Origin: Actinomycetota bacterium
Lineage (GTDB): Bacteria; Actinomycetota; Actinomycetes; S36-B12; CAIYMF01
DNA length: 64,000 nt
Reading direction: 5' to 3'
NCBI GenBank assembly: GCA_020161245.1
Contig: JAIUOK010000022.1
Span: 1 to 64,000 of the forward strand
Under the pieces are notes generated by a model that was not told the origin of the DNA, did no database searches, and was given only the letters and a program-made list of their open reading frames with translations. The translations under genes were made by a program, and so were the position numbers. The stretch's first letter is position 1. Each line of letters starts with the position of its first letter. Positions 1 through 9,315 of this stretch are shown here, one piece after another.

Positions 1-1490
1 GTCGAGATCCGCGCCAGCAGGTCGTAGGGCAGCCGCGACCAGTCGGCGGTCATGGCGTCCTCGCTCGACACCGGGCGCAGCACGATCGGGTGACCGTAGG
101 TGCGGCCGTCGCCCTGGACGCCGACGGAGCGGACGTCGGCGAGCAGCACGACCGGCAGCTGCCAGATGCCGCGGTCGACGCCGGCCGCGGCGGTCTCCTC
201 GCGGACGATCGCGTCGGCCTCGCGCAGGACGTCGAGCCGCTCGCGCGACACCGCACCGACGATGCGGATCGCCAGCCCCGGGCCGGGGAACGGGTGGCGC
301 CAGACCATCTCCGACGGCAGGCCGAGCTGCTCGCCGACCGCGCGGACCTCGTCCTTGAACAGCGTGCGCAGCGGCTCGACGAGCGAGAACTGCAGGTCGT
401 CGGGGAGGCCGCCCACGTTGTGGTGGCTCTTGATGTTGGCGGTGCCGGTGCCGCCGCCGGACTCGACGACGTCGGGGTAGAGCGTGCCCTGCACGAGGAA
501 CTCGACCTGCTGCCCGTGGGCGCCCGCCTCCTCGACGACCTCGCGCGCGGCGTCCTCGAAGACGCGGATGAACAGCCGGCCGATGGTCTTGCGCTTCTCC
601 TCAGGATCGGTGACGCCGTCGAGCTCGGAGAGGAAGCGGTCAGAGGCGTCGACGACCTTGAGGCGGATGCCGGTGGCTGCGACGTAGTCGCGCTCGACCT
701 GCTCGCGCTCCCCCTTGCGCAGCAGGCCGTGGTCGACGAACACCGCGGTGAGGTTGTCGCCGACGGCGCGGTGCACCAGGGCCGCGGCCACCGCGGAGTC
801 GACGCCGCCGGACAGGCCGCAGATCACCAGCTTGTCGCCGACCTGCGCGCGGATCGCCTCGACCTGCTCGTCGATGACGTTGGACGCCGTCCACGTGGGC
901 TCGAGCCCGGCGATGTCGTAGAGGAAGTGCTCGAGCACCTTCTGCCCGTGCTCGGAGTGCATGACCTCGGGGTGGAACTGGACGCCGGCGAGGCCGCGCG
1001 AGGTGTCCTCGAACCCGGCGACGGGGGCGCCGTCGGACACGGCCACGACGGTGAAACCGTCGGGGGCGCGATGGACGGCGTCGCCGTGCGACATCCAGAC
1101 CGTCTGCTCGGCGGGCGTGCCGGCGAACAGCACCGAGGAGGCGTCGGTGACGGTGATGGGCGTGCCGCCGAACTCGGACAGGCCGGTGCGGGCGACCTCG
1201 CCGCCGAGGGCGAGGGCCATCGCCTGGAAGCCGTAGCAGATGCCGAATGTGGGGACGCCGGTGCCGAACAGGCCGGCGTCGACCTGCGGGGCGCCGTCGG
1301 CGTACACCGAGGACGGCCCGCCGGAGAGGATCACCGCGGCCGGGTCCTTCGCGAGCATCTCCGCGACCGGCATAGTCGACGGGACGATCTCGCTGTAGAC
1401 GTGCGCCTCGCGCACGCGGCGGGCGATCAGCTGGGCGTACTGCGCCCCGAAGTCGACGACGAGGACCGGGCGGTGGGTGGGGGCGGTCAC
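1..1490 (-). CDS. guaA: GMP synthase (glutamine-hydrolysing), C-terminus cut by window edge
   Basis: Converts XMP, ATP and glutamine to GMP in the cytoplasm, the last step of de novo guanine nucleotide synthesis. The frame opens at a GTG at 1490 and reads [21 protein letters not shown] class I amidotransferase nucleophile is visible as [15 protein letters not shown] (about 1200-1257). The ATP-pyrophosphatase P-loop reads [10 protein letters not shown] (about 795-820). The last residues in the window ([18 protein letters not shown]) match the dimerisation domain close to the usual end, so only about 25-30 residues are lost to the window edge; this is not a real truncation. Its partner genes guaB and guaB3 lie 8-11 kb away on the same strand, as in other actinobacteria. 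Confidence 0.96.
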   Translation of the reverse strand, partial: MTAPTHRPVLVVDFGAQYAQLIARRVREAHVYSEIVPSTMPVAEMLAKDPAAVILSGGPSSVYADGAPQVDAGLFGTGVPTFGICYGFQAMALALGGEVARTGLSEFGGTPITVTDASSVLFAGTPAEQTVWMSHGDAVHRAPDGFTVVAVSDGAPVAGFEDTSRGLAGVQFHPEVMHSEHGQKVLEHFLYDIAGLEPTWTASNVIDEQVEAIRAQVGDKLVICGLSGGVDSAVAAALVHRAVGDNLTAVFVDHGLLRKGEREQVERDYVAATGIRLKVVDASDRFLSELDGVTDPEEKRKTIGRLFIRVFEDAAREVVEEAGAHGQQVEFLVQGTLYPDVVESGGGTGTANIKSHHNVGGLPDDLQFSLVEPLRTLFKDEVRAVGEQLGLPSEMVWRHPFPGPGLAIRIVGAVSRERLDVLREADAIVREETAAAGVDRGIWQLPVVLLADVRSVGVQGDGRTYGHPIVLRPVSSEDAMTADWSRLPYDLLARIS

Positions 1491-1531
1491 CGGGATCAGC
1501 AGGCCTTCCGAGAGCAGCGCCCCGAGACGAC

Positions 1532-1578
1532 GAGGCGGGCGGTGCCCCCGATCGTAGTCGGGGGGCGCCGCCCGCCTC
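1532..1578 (-). terminator. Long hairpin terminator behind the CD225-like gene
   Basis: Arms at 1532-1551 and 1558-1578 pair almost perfectly (one mismatch and one bulge) around a six-base loop. It sits just after the stop of the CD225-like gene and before the guaA start, so it probably ends the former transcript. No clear T-tract follows. Confidence 0.7.
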
Positions 1579-1594
1579 ACCGGGCCGTGCTGGA

Positions 1595-2074
1595 TCAGCT
1601 GGTGCTGATGCTGCCGCTGGTGTTGAGCGTGCCGGTCGCCACGAGGATCACGCCGATGATGAAGCCCACCACCGCGATGCCGAAGGTGATGAGGGAGAAC
1701 AGCCGCGCCTTGCGCGCCGACTCCTCGGCGCCGGCAATGTCGCCCATGGCCGCCTTGTTCTTGACGCCGCTGGCCTGGACGACGGCGATGATGCCGGTGA
1801 CGAGGCCGAAGATGCCGGCGCAGCACAGGCCGACGACGAGCGCGGCGATCGCCAGACCCATGTTGTTGGGGACGTTGGCCACCGGGGCGACGCCGTAGCT
1901 GGGCATCGGCGCGCCGCCGTACTGCGGCATCGCGGGCGTCTGGCCGTACGCCGGCGGCGGGGGCGGGGGCGGCGGCACGTCGCCGGGGATGCCGGGGGGC
2001 GGCGGGGTGACGGGGTCCTGCTGGGGGCGCTGGGCGAACGGGTCGTCGCTCGGCGGCTGGGTGGGGTCGCTCAT
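1595..2074 (-). CDS. CD225/dispanin-family two-helix membrane protein
   Basis: A 159-residue protein with a Pro/Gln-rich cytoplasmic-type N-terminus (residues 1-60, including a run of eight prolines) and two hydrophobic segments near 70-97 and 122-148. The linker between them carries [19 protein letters not shown], which matches the GD-x2-GA-x-x-S-x-KAR signature of CD225/dispanin proteins. The ATG at 2074 is preferred over an in-frame ATG at 2101 because a GAGGGA ribosome site precedes it. Bacterial members are small membrane proteins of unclear role; no enzyme activity is implied. A DUF4190-type label would also be defensible. Confidence 0.75.
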   Translation of the reverse strand: MSDPTQPPSDDPFAQRPQQDPVTPPPPGIPGDVPPPPPPPPAYGQTPAMPQYGGAPMPSYGVAPVANVPNNMGLAIAALVVGLCCAGIFGLVTGIIAVVQASGVKNKAAMGDIAGAEESARKARLFSLITFGIAVVGFIIGVILVATGTLNTSGSISTS

Positions 2075-2202
2075 GGTCCCTCGCTTCGTCGGTGCCGGCA
2101 CACGGGGGTGCCGGCGCGGCGGTCGTCCCCGACGCTAGCGGACCGCTCCAGCGCCGCGACGGACCGCGCGAAACTCCGGCGCCCGGCGTCGCCCGCTGGG
2201 CC

Positions 2203-2208
2203 TAGGCT
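2203..2208 (+). promoter_or_regulatory. -10 element of a probably leaderless promoter (ABC exporter)
   Basis: TAGGCT fits the actinobacterial -10 pattern TAnnnT and ends nine bases before the ATG at 2218. No Shine-Dalgarno sequence lies between, so the mRNA may start at or near the start codon. No convincing -35 is seen. Confidence 0.45.
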
Positions 2209-2217
2209 GCGCCGGTC

Positions 2218-3957
2218 ATGTCGATGCGCCGGCTCCCTCACCCGGACCCGGGGGTCCCCGATCTCCGGTCGGCGCTCGCCTACCTGCTGTGGACCGCGCG
2301 GGGCCAGTGGCGCACGCTCGCGCTCGGCGTGCTGTTCGCGGTGACGTGGTTCGCCGCCCAGGCGGTCATGCCCGCGGCGCTCGGGGCAGGCGTGCAGGCC
2401 GCGTCGGAGGGCCGCCAGCAGGACGTCCTCCGCGCCGCAGGCGTGCTCGCTGTGCTCGGCGCGGTGCAGGCGGCCGCCGGCATCCTGCGCCACCGGATGG
2501 CCGTGACGAACTGGATCGCCGCGGCCAGCCGCGTCCAGCAGCTCGCGGTCCGGCACTCCGCGCGGCTCGGCTCGCGCATCACCCGCGACGTCGCGACCGG
2601 CGAGGTCGTGGCGGTCACCTCCTCCGACGTGGAGAAGGTCGGGAGCGGCTTCGACGTGTTCGCGCGGTTCGTGGGCGCGGTCGTGGCCTTCGTCGGCGTC
2701 GCGATCGTGCTGTTCGCGTCGTCGCCGGCCCTCGGCATCGTGGTCGTCGTCGGCGTGCCGGTGCTCGGCCTGTCGGTCGCCCCCCTGCTCAAGCCGCTGG
2801 AGCGGCGCGAGTCCGACCGTCGCACCAAGTTCGGCCGTGCCACCGAGCTCGCCTCCGACACGGTCGCGGGCCTGCGGGTGCTGCGCGGCATCGGCGGCGA
2901 GGACCTGTTCGTCCGTCGCTTCCACGACGCGTCCCAGGAGGTGCGCGCCTCGGCCGTCCAGGTGGCACGGCTGCGCTCCACCATGGACGCGCTGCAGGTC
3001 GCGCTGCCCGGCTTTTTCGTCGTCGCGGTCACCTGGCTCTCGGCCCGGCTCGTCGTGTCCGGCTCTCTCGACATCGGCGAGCTCGTGGCCTTCTACGGCT
3101 GGTCGGCGTTCCTGCTCATCCCGCTGCGCACGTTCGTCGAGGCGGCGCACCGCTGGACGGCGGCGTACGTCGCAGCGGGCCGCGTGGTGGCCCTGCTGAG
3201 CCTCCCCGTGCCGGACGAGGGCGGGCTCCCGCTGTCGGCCGAGCGCGCGGGGCGCGGAGTGCTGCACGACCCGTCGTCGGGCCTGACCGTGCAGCCGCAG
3301 CAGCTGACCGCCGTGGTGTGCGCGCAGCAGGCCGTGGCCGACTCGATCGCCCTGCGCCTCGCAGGCCTCGGCGACGGGGCCGACGCCGTGACGCTCGACG
3401 GGATCCCGCTCGGCGAGCTGGCCCGCAGCGACCTGCGCGCCGCGGTGGTGGCCCAGGACAAGGACCCCGTGCTCCTGTCGGGCACGTTGGCGCAGCTGCT
3501 CGACGTGCCGCGCTCGGGCCGGGTGCGCATCCAGGACGCCGTCGAGGCCGCCTCCGCCTACGACGTGCTCGACGCGCTGATCGACTCGAGCCCCGACGTG
3601 TCGGACCCTCTTCACGCGCGCATCACCGAGCGCGGCCGGTCGCTGTCGGGCGGGCAGCGGCAGCGGCTCGCGCTCGTCCGGTCGTTCGTGGCCGATCCGC
3701 CCGTGCTTGTGCTCGACGAGCCCACGAGCGCCGTGGACTCGCACACCGAGGCACGGATCGCCTCGTCGCTGCGCGAGATGCGCGCGGGACGCACGACCGT
3801 CGTGCTCACGTCGTCGCCGCTGCTGCTCGACGTCGCCGACCGCGTGGTGCTCGTCGTCGACGGCCGGGCGGCGGCGGAGGGGCGGCACCGCGCCCTCATG
3901 CTCGAGGAGCCGCGCTACCGGGCGATCGTGACCCGCGAGGAGGTGAACGCTCCGTGA
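2218..3957 (+). CDS. ABC exporter half-transporter with degenerate nucleotide-binding site
   Basis: A 579-residue type IV ABC half-transporter: N-terminal six-helix membrane domain (about 1-320) and C-terminal ATPase domain. The ATPase has an intact signature LSGGQRQRLALVRSF (from about residue 476) and Walker B VLVLDEP. The expected P-loop region, around residues 360-382, reads LTAVVCAQQAVADSIALRL with no GxxGxGKS/T, and the H-loop histidine is replaced (TSSPLLL). It therefore can donate a signature motif but probably cannot bind ATP itself. The stop overlaps the GTG of the next gene by four bases, indicating translational coupling and a heterodimer. The substrate is unknown. Confidence 0.88.
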   Translation: MSMRRLPHPDPGVPDLRSALAYLLWTARGQWRTLALGVLFAVTWFAAQAVMPAALGAGVQAASEGRQQDVLRAAGVLAVLGAVQAAAGILRHRMAVTNWIAAASRVQQLAVRHSARLGSRITRDVATGEVVAVTSSDVEKVGSGFDVFARFVGAVVAFVGVAIVLFASSPALGIVVVVGVPVLGLSVAPLLKPLERRESDRRTKFGRATELASDTVAGLRVLRGIGGEDLFVRRFHDASQEVRASAVQVARLRSTMDALQVALPGFFVVAVTWLSARLVVSGSLDIGELVAFYGWSAFLLIPLRTFVEAAHRWTAAYVAAGRVVALLSLPVPDEGGLPLSAERAGRGVLHDPSSGLTVQPQQLTAVVCAQQAVADSIALRLAGLGDGADAVTLDGIPLGELARSDLRAAVVAQDKDPVLLSGTLAQLLDVPRSGRVRIQDAVEAASAYDVLDALIDSSPDVSDPLHARITERGRSLSGGQRQRLALVRSFVADPPVLVLDEPTSAVDSHTEARIASSLREMRAGRTTVVLTSSPLLLDVADRVVLVVDGRAAAEGRHRALMLEEPRYRAIVTREEVNAP

Positions 3958-5741
3958 AGCCGCCGGAGGACGCCCTCGCCGCGAGCACGATGACCGGCAC
4001 GTCGCTGCCCATCGCAGGCCCGGCGACCTTGCGCGCATACGCCCGCACGCTGCTGCGCCGGCACCGGCGCGCGTTCACCGTCGTCATCGTCGCGCACGCG
4101 GTCGCGGCCGCCGCCGCGCTGGTGGGCCCGATCGTGCTCGGCGACCTCGTCGAGAGCCTCGCGACCGACCTGTCGGCCGCCCGGGTCGATCTCGCCGCCG
4201 GCGTCTTCCTCGTCGCGCTCGTGATCCAGACCGTCTTCACGCGCATCACGCGGCTGCGCGCCGGGGTGCTCGGCGAGGAGGTGCTGGCCGACCTGCGCGA
4301 GGACTTCATCGCCCGGGCGGTGCGGCTGCCCACCGGCGTCGTCGAGCGGGCGGGCACGGGCGACCTCGTGTCGCGGACGACGACCGACGTCGACCGGCTC
4401 AACCACGCCGTGCGCGACGCGGTGCCCGAGATCGTGATCGCCTGCATCACCGCGCTGTTCGTCACCGGCGCGCTGGTGATCACCGCGCCGCAGGTGGCCG
4501 TGGCATGGCTGCTGTCGGTCCCGCTGATCGTCCTGTCGTCCCGGTGGTACTTCAAGCGAGCGCCCCAGTCGTACCGCGCGGAGACCGCCACGTACGCCGC
4601 CGTCAGCGCCTCCATCGCCGAGACCGTCGACGCCGGGCAGACCACCGAGCTGTACCGGCTCGGGCCCCAGCGCATCGAGATCACCGACGGCCGCATCCGA
4701 CGCTGGATCGCCTGGGAGCGGTACACGCTGTGGCTGCGCACGGTCTGGTTCCCGGTGATCGAGACCGGCTACGTCGTGCCGCTGGTCGGCGTCCTCGCCT
4801 GGGGCGGCTGGCTGGTGTCGCAGGGGACGATCTCGATCGGCCAGCTCACCACGGCGCTGCTGCTCACGCAGATGCTCGTCGAGCCGATCGACCTGATCCT
4901 CATGTGGTACGACGAGCTGCAGGTGGGGCAGGCCTCGCTCGCGCGCCTCGTCGGCGTCCAGGAGGTGCCCGACGCCGAGACCGACCCCTCGCTGGAGCCC
5001 GCGGACGACCGCATCGTCGTCGACGACGTCCGGTTCGGGTACCGCGCCGGCCGCGACGTGCTGCACGGCATCGACCTCGACGTCGCACCCGGCGAGCGGC
5101 TGGCCCTCGTCGGCCCCTCGGGCGCGGGCAAGTCGACGCTCGGACGCCTGCTCGCGGGCATCTACGCGCCGCGGACGGGCAGCGTCGAGATGGGCGGCGC
5201 CGCGCTGCACCTGATGCCGGCCGAGGCCGTGCGCACGCAGGTGGCGCTGGTCAACCAGGAGCACCACGTGTTCGTGGGGACGATGCGCGACAACCTGCTG
5301 CTCGCGCGGCCCGACGCCGACGACGACGCGCTGCTCGCCGCGCTCGACTCGGTGGACGCGCTTCCGTGGTTCGAGACGCTGCCCGACGGGCTCTCGACCC
5401 GCGTCGGCACCGGCGGCCACCCGCTCGCCCCCGGCCAGTCCCAGCAGCTCGCGCTCGCGCGGCTGATCCTGGCCGACCCGCACACGCTCGTGCTCGACGA
5501 GGCGACGTCGCTGCTCGACCCGCGCGCGGCGCGCCACCTCGAGCGCTCGCTCGACGCCGTGCTCGAGGGCCGCACGGTCATCGCGATCGCCCACCGGCTG
5601 CACACCGCGTACGACGCCGACCGCATCGCGGTGGTCGACGGCGGCCGCGTGACCGAGCTCGGCAGCCACGACCAGCTGGTGTCGGCCGACGGCGCCTACG
5701 CGGCCCTCTGGCGCTCTTGGCAGGACGCCGACGACGAGTGA
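3954..5741 (+). CDS. ABC exporter half-transporter, catalytic partner
   Basis: A 595-residue half-transporter that pairs with the preceding gene. The membrane domain spans about 20-330. The ATPase domain has a perfect Walker A (LVGPSGAGKSTLGRLLAG, around residue 388), Walker B TLVLDEA and H-loop IAHRLH, but its signature is altered to LAPGQSQQ. Combined with the partner's LSGGQ it forms one complete ATP site, while the other composite site is doubly defective. GTG at 3954 overlaps the upstream stop (GTGA) and follows an AGGAGG at 3938-3943, so it is preferred to the later ATG. Likely a drug, lipid or peptide exporter; no substrate can be inferred. Confidence 0.9.
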   Translation: MKPPEDALAASTMTGTSLPIAGPATLRAYARTLLRRHRRAFTVVIVAHAVAAAAALVGPIVLGDLVESLATDLSAARVDLAAGVFLVALVIQTVFTRITRLRAGVLGEEVLADLREDFIARAVRLPTGVVERAGTGDLVSRTTTDVDRLNHAVRDAVPEIVIACITALFVTGALVITAPQVAVAWLLSVPLIVLSSRWYFKRAPQSYRAETATYAAVSASIAETVDAGQTTELYRLGPQRIEITDGRIRRWIAWERYTLWLRTVWFPVIETGYVVPLVGVLAWGGWLVSQGTISIGQLTTALLLTQMLVEPIDLILMWYDELQVGQASLARLVGVQEVPDAETDPSLEPADDRIVVDDVRFGYRAGRDVLHGIDLDVAPGERLALVGPSGAGKSTLGRLLAGIYAPRTGSVEMGGAALHLMPAEAVRTQVALVNQEHHVFVGTMRDNLLLARPDADDDALLAALDSVDALPWFETLPDGLSTRVGTGGHPLAPGQSQQLALARLILADPHTLVLDEATSLLDPRAARHLERSLDAVLEGRTVIAIAHRLHTAYDADRIAVVDGGRVTELGSHDQLVSADGAYAALWRSWQDADDE

Positions 5742-5795
5742 CCGCTCTGGATGGGTGAGCGACGGCTATAGCGGTCGCTCACCCATCCAGAGCGG
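5742..5795. repeat. 22-bp perfect palindrome, copy 1 of a dispersed pair
   Basis: Arms 5742-5763 and 5774-5795 are perfect inverted repeats. The ten-base loop contains a second small palindrome, GCTATAGC. It fills the gap between the convergent ABC exporter and GMC oxidoreductase genes, so it can act as a two-way terminator. The core CTCACCCATCCAGA recurs at 9922-9933 within a second palindrome, which points to a repeat family rather than an ordinary terminator. Confidence 0.85.
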
Positions 5796-5800
5796 GTAGG

Positions 5801-7510
5801 TCAGCGGGCGGAGTGCGTGATCTCGACGATGGGCAGGCGCAGGGCCGCCGGGGCGTGATCGGGCACGACGGGGTTCTTCGGCAGCACGGGCTGCAGCGGG
5901 AGGTACTCCGACCCCAGCGGCGGGCGCTGGTCGGCCTCGCCCTTGTTGGGCCAGAAGGCCATCGCGCGCTCGGCCTGCGCGGTGATGGTGAGCGACGGGT
6001 TGACGCCGAGGTTGGCCGAGATCGTCGAGCCGTCAACGATGTGCAGGCCGTCGTAGCCGTAGGCGCGGTGGTAGGCGTCGACGACGCCGTGGTCGGCGTC
6101 GGCGCCGATGCAGCAGCCGCCCACGAAATGCGCCGTCATCGGTGCATCGATGAGGTCGCCGAGCGAGCCCATGGGGAACCCGTCGATCTTCTCCGCGATG
6201 CGCCGCGACGCCTCGTTGGCGGCGGGGATCCAGGTGGGGTTCGGCTCGCCGTCGCCCTGGCGCGACGTCAGCTTCCAGCGCCCCAGCCGGGTCTTGACGC
6301 CGCTGACGGTCACCGAGTTGTCGACCGACTGCATGACGAGCGCGATCGCACCCTTCTCCGACCAGCGCCGCACCGACAGCGAGCGCACCGCGAGGCGCGG
6401 CTGCCGGGCCAGCTCCCCGGTCCACACCCGCCAGCGGGGCAGGCCCTCGACCGGGTCGGTGAGCAGCGTGCCGAGCAGGCCCATGAGGTTGCTGCCCTTG
6501 CCGTAGCGCACCGGCTCCACGTGGGTGCGCTCGTCCGGGTAGAACGACGACGTGATCGCGACGCCCTCGGTGAAGTCGACGTCCTCGCGCGTCGAGACCG
6601 CGCCGCAGATCGCCTCGGAGTTGGTGCGCGACAGGACGCCGAGCCGCTTCGACAGCCGGGGCAGCTTCCCCTCGTCGCGCATGCGGTGCAGCAGCCGCTG
6701 CGTGTTGTAGGTGCCCGCGGCGACGACGACGTGGTCGGCGGTGAACGTGCGCGTGCGACCGACCGGACCGGTGCGGACCGTCTCGACGACCCAGCCGCCG
6801 CCCTCGCGCGGCTCCAGCGAGCGCACGGTGGTGAGCGGGTGCACGGTGGCGCCCGCCGCCTCGGCGAGGCCGAGGTAGTTCTTGGGCATCGTGTTCTTGG
6901 CGTTGTGGCGGCAGCCGGTCATGCAGGAGCCGCAGTCGGTGCAGCCGCTGCGCGCCGGGCCCACGCCGCCGAAGAACGGGTCGGCCTTCTCCACGCCGGG
7001 TCCGTCGCCGTAGTAGACGCCGACCGGCGTCAGCTGGAAGGTGTGGCCGACGCCCATGTCCTCCGCGACCGACTTGAAGACATGGTCGAGAGGCGTCATC
7101 CGCGGCACCTTCGTGACGCCGAGCATGCGCGTGGCCTGGTCGTAGTACGGCGCGAGCTCGGACTGCCAGTCGGTGATGCCGGCCCACTGCGGGTCGTCGA
7201 AGAACGGCTTCGGCGGGACGTAGAGCGTGTTGGCGTAGACGAGCGAGCCGCCGCCGACGCCTGCGCCGCAGAGCACGAGGACGTCGGGCAGCAGGTGGAT
7301 CCGCTGGATGCCGTACAGGCCGAGCTTCGGCGCCCACAGGAACTTGCGCACATCCCAGGAGGTCTTCGCGAAGTCGGTGTCGTGGAAGCGCCGACCGGCC
7401 TCGAGGACCCCGACGCTGTAGCCCTTCTCGGTCAGCCGCAGCGCGGTGACCGAGCCGCCGAAGCCGGAGCCGACGACGAGGACGTCGTAGTGCCTGGGAG
7501 CGTCTGCCAT
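5801..7510 (-). CDS. choD: GMC-family FAD oxidoreductase, cholesterol-oxidase (ChoD) type
   Basis: A 569-residue flavoprotein. The N-terminal Rossmann motif reads VVGSGFGGSVTALRL, and the C-terminus has the GMC block DGSTISANLGVNPSLTITAQ with AHFVGGCCIG before it. A four-cysteine stretch, SGCTDCGSCMTGCRHNAKN, is typical of ChoD-like proteins. Family members oxidise 3-beta-hydroxysterols or other alcohols; the true substrate here is unknown, so the symbol marks family only. Its ATG overlaps the upstream aldehyde dehydrogenase stop by one base (TGATG), so an alcohol-to-aldehyde-to-acid sequence is conceivable. No signal peptide is seen. The neighbourhood choD-guaB3-guaB matches the order known in mycobacteria. 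Confidence 0.85.
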   Translation of the reverse strand: MADAPRHYDVLVVGSGFGGSVTALRLTEKGYSVGVLEAGRRFHDTDFAKTSWDVRKFLWAPKLGLYGIQRIHLLPDVLVLCGAGVGGGSLVYANTLYVPPKPFFDDPQWAGITDWQSELAPYYDQATRMLGVTKVPRMTPLDHVFKSVAEDMGVGHTFQLTPVGVYYGDGPGVEKADPFFGGVGPARSGCTDCGSCMTGCRHNAKNTMPKNYLGLAEAAGATVHPLTTVRSLEPREGGGWVVETVRTGPVGRTRTFTADHVVVAAGTYNTQRLLHRMRDEGKLPRLSKRLGVLSRTNSEAICGAVSTREDVDFTEGVAITSSFYPDERTHVEPVRYGKGSNLMGLLGTLLTDPVEGLPRWRVWTGELARQPRLAVRSLSVRRWSEKGAIALVMQSVDNSVTVSGVKTRLGRWKLTSRQGDGEPNPTWIPAANEASRRIAEKIDGFPMGSLGDLIDAPMTAHFVGGCCIGADADHGVVDAYHRAYGYDGLHIVDGSTISANLGVNPSLTITAQAERAMAFWPNKGEADQRPPLGSEYLPLQPVLPKNPVVPDHAPAALRLPIVEITHSAR

Positions 7511-9114
7511 CACTTCACCCGCAGGGTCTTGAGGGATCGGAAAGCGGTGGTCATGAGCCCGGCCCACTGCTCGTCGGTGCGGCCGAACGGGGCGCCGAAG
7601 CCGATGAGCCGCTGCACCGAGATGGTCTGCGGCTCGGTGTACTTGATGAGGCCCTCCTCGCCGTGGCGCCGTCCGAGGCCCGAGGCCTTCATGCCGCCCA
7701 TCGGTGCACCGAGCGAGCCCCACGCCGCCCCGTACGCCTCGTTGACGTTGACGGTGCCGGTCATGATCCGCCGGGCCATCGCGGCACCTGCACGGACATC
7801 GCGGGTGAGCACCGCGCCGTTGAGGCCGTACTCGGTGTCGTTGGCCATGGCGACGGCCTCGTCGTCGGTGCGGAACGTGTAGATGCTCGCGACCGGTCCG
7901 AAGGTCTCCTCGCGGCACAACGCCATCTCGGGCGTGACCCCGCGCAGCAGCGTCGGCGCGTAGTAGAACGGGCCTACCTCCGGCAGCGGCCGGCCGCCGG
8001 TGAGCACCAGCGCGCCCTTGGCCACGGCGTCGTCGACGTGGGCCGACACCTTCTCCAGCTGTTTGGCCGAGATGAGCGAGCCCATGCCCGCGCCCCAGCC
8101 GACCTTCGGCACCAGGCGCAGCGCCTCGAGCCGCGCCACGAGCAGCGGCACGAACGCCTCGACTACCGACTCGTGCACCAGGATGCGCTCGGTGCCGATG
8201 CAGAGCTGGCCCGCGTTGGCGAACGACGCGCGCTCGGTGATCTCGGCGGAGCGCTCGAGGTCGGCGTCCTCCCGGATGATCACGGCGTTCTTGCCGCCGA
8301 GCTCGAGCGAGCAGCCGATGAGCCGCTCGCCGCACTGCTGGGCGATGATCCGGCCGACCCGCGTGGAGCCGGTGAACATCACGTAGTCGGAGTGCTCGAC
8401 GACGTGCGGGCCGAGGTCCGGACCGTCGCCGATCACGACGTTGAGCAGGCCCTCGGGCAGGCCCGCCTCCAGCAGCAGCGACACGAGCCCCAGGGCCGTG
8501 ACCGTCGTCTGCAGGTCGGGCCGCAGGACGACGCCGTTGCCCGCGAGCAGCGCCGGCAGTGCGTCCGTGACTGCCAGCGAGATCGGGTAGTTCCAGGGCG
8601 AGATGATCCCGACGACGCCCTTCGGGTGGTGCACCAGCCGCGTCTGCGTGAGCACCGGGAAGACGCCCTGAACCCGCTCGTCGGCCAGCATCCGCGGACC
8701 GGCGATGCCGTAGTAGCGCGAGGTCAGCGCGCAGTCGGCGAGCTCCTCGGAGGCGTCGCGCCGCGCCTTGCCCGTCTCGGTCTGGGCGATGTCGAGGATC
8801 GAGGCCTGCTGCTCGAGCACGAGGTCGTGGAACCGCAGCAGCACCCGGGCGCGCTGCTTGACCGGCAGGTCCGACCACGCCCGCTGCGCGCGGCGCGCCA
8901 TCGCGAAGGCGTGGGCGACGTCGTCGGGCGTCGAGATCGGCAGCGTGGCGGCGTGGTCGCCGGTGAACGGGGCGACCGTGCGGACCGTCGCCGGCGAGGG
9001 GCCCACCACCGCGGAGCGCAGCAGCGGCGCGACGAGCGAGTCGGGCAGGGCCGGCCAGGCGCCGGGCTCGGGTGCGGACGTCACGAGGGGTCGGGACGGA
9101 GCCTGCGCAGTCAT
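7510..9114 (-). CDS. gabD2: Succinate-semialdehyde dehydrogenase (NADP+)-like aldehyde dehydrogenase
   Basis: A 534-residue aldehyde dehydrogenase of the GabD2 group. It has the NAD(P)-site segment IISPWNYPISL, the FTGSTRVG turn, the general-base segment LELGGKNAVI and the catalytic cysteine in FANAGQLCIGTERI. GabD2 oxidises succinic semialdehyde to succinate; the exact substrate is not proven here. The ATG at 9114 was chosen because homology starts soon after and a TACGCT -10-like element lies seven bases upstream, suggesting a leaderless message; in-frame sequence further up lacks family similarity. Translationally coupled to the GMC oxidoreductase. Confidence 0.85.
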   Translation of the reverse strand: MTAQAPSRPLVTSAPEPGAWPALPDSLVAPLLRSAVVGPSPATVRTVAPFTGDHAATLPISTPDDVAHAFAMARRAQRAWSDLPVKQRARVLLRFHDLVLEQQASILDIAQTETGKARRDASEELADCALTSRYYGIAGPRMLADERVQGVFPVLTQTRLVHHPKGVVGIISPWNYPISLAVTDALPALLAGNGVVLRPDLQTTVTALGLVSLLLEAGLPEGLLNVVIGDGPDLGPHVVEHSDYVMFTGSTRVGRIIAQQCGERLIGCSLELGGKNAVIIREDADLERSAEITERASFANAGQLCIGTERILVHESVVEAFVPLLVARLEALRLVPKVGWGAGMGSLISAKQLEKVSAHVDDAVAKGALVLTGGRPLPEVGPFYYAPTLLRGVTPEMALCREETFGPVASIYTFRTDDEAVAMANDTEYGLNGAVLTRDVRAGAAMARRIMTGTVNVNEAYGAAWGSLGAPMGGMKASGLGRRHGEEGLIKYTEPQTISVQRLIGFGAPFGRTDEQWAGLMTTAFRSLKTLRVK

Positions 9115-9121
9115 GCGGGCG

Positions 9122-9127
9122 AGCGTA
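9122..9127 (-). promoter_or_regulatory. -10 element of a probably leaderless promoter (gabD2-choD)
   Basis: On the - strand this reads TACGCT and is separated from the ATG at 9114 by seven bases, with no ribosome-binding site between. The rest of the 9115-9315 gap holds a GC-rich run with repeated GAGCG words (9177-9195) and no gene I can support. Confidence 0.4.
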
Positions 9128-9315
9128 ACCCGCGAAGTTACCGCTGGGTAGGTACGTGGAGCGATCTGGTGGGGAGGGAGCGAGCGCAGCGAGCGGACGA
9201 CCACCCGATCGCGACCCGACCACGCTCCAGCCGCAGCCCGCAGACCTGCTCTCGGGCGCCGCCAGGCAGAACCGTCACGGACGCCCGGTCCACCGGACGA
9301 AGGCCTCAAGCCGGG

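Noticed and set aside
1-1490. guaA as a broken gene
   Set aside because: The missing C-terminal residues are explained by the window edge; the frame is intact up to position 1.
90-1898. A 602-codon open frame on the + strand
   Set aside because: It is antisense to guaA and the CD225 gene. Its translation is rich in Arg/Asp/Gly repeats with no domain, a normal by-product of high GC content.
9177-9196. GAGCG-rich run as a possible insertion or CRISPR-like repeat
   Set aside because: Only three short GAGCG words with no spacers or longer unit; such runs are frequent in high-GC intergenic DNA.
5801-9223. A 1140-codon frame on the - strand that seems to fuse the GMC oxidoreductase to an upstream protein
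   Set aside because: The part above 7510 is the wrong frame of the aldehyde dehydrogenase. The GMC start at 7510 is fixed by the TGATG overlap and the MADAPRHYDVLVVGSGFGG start.
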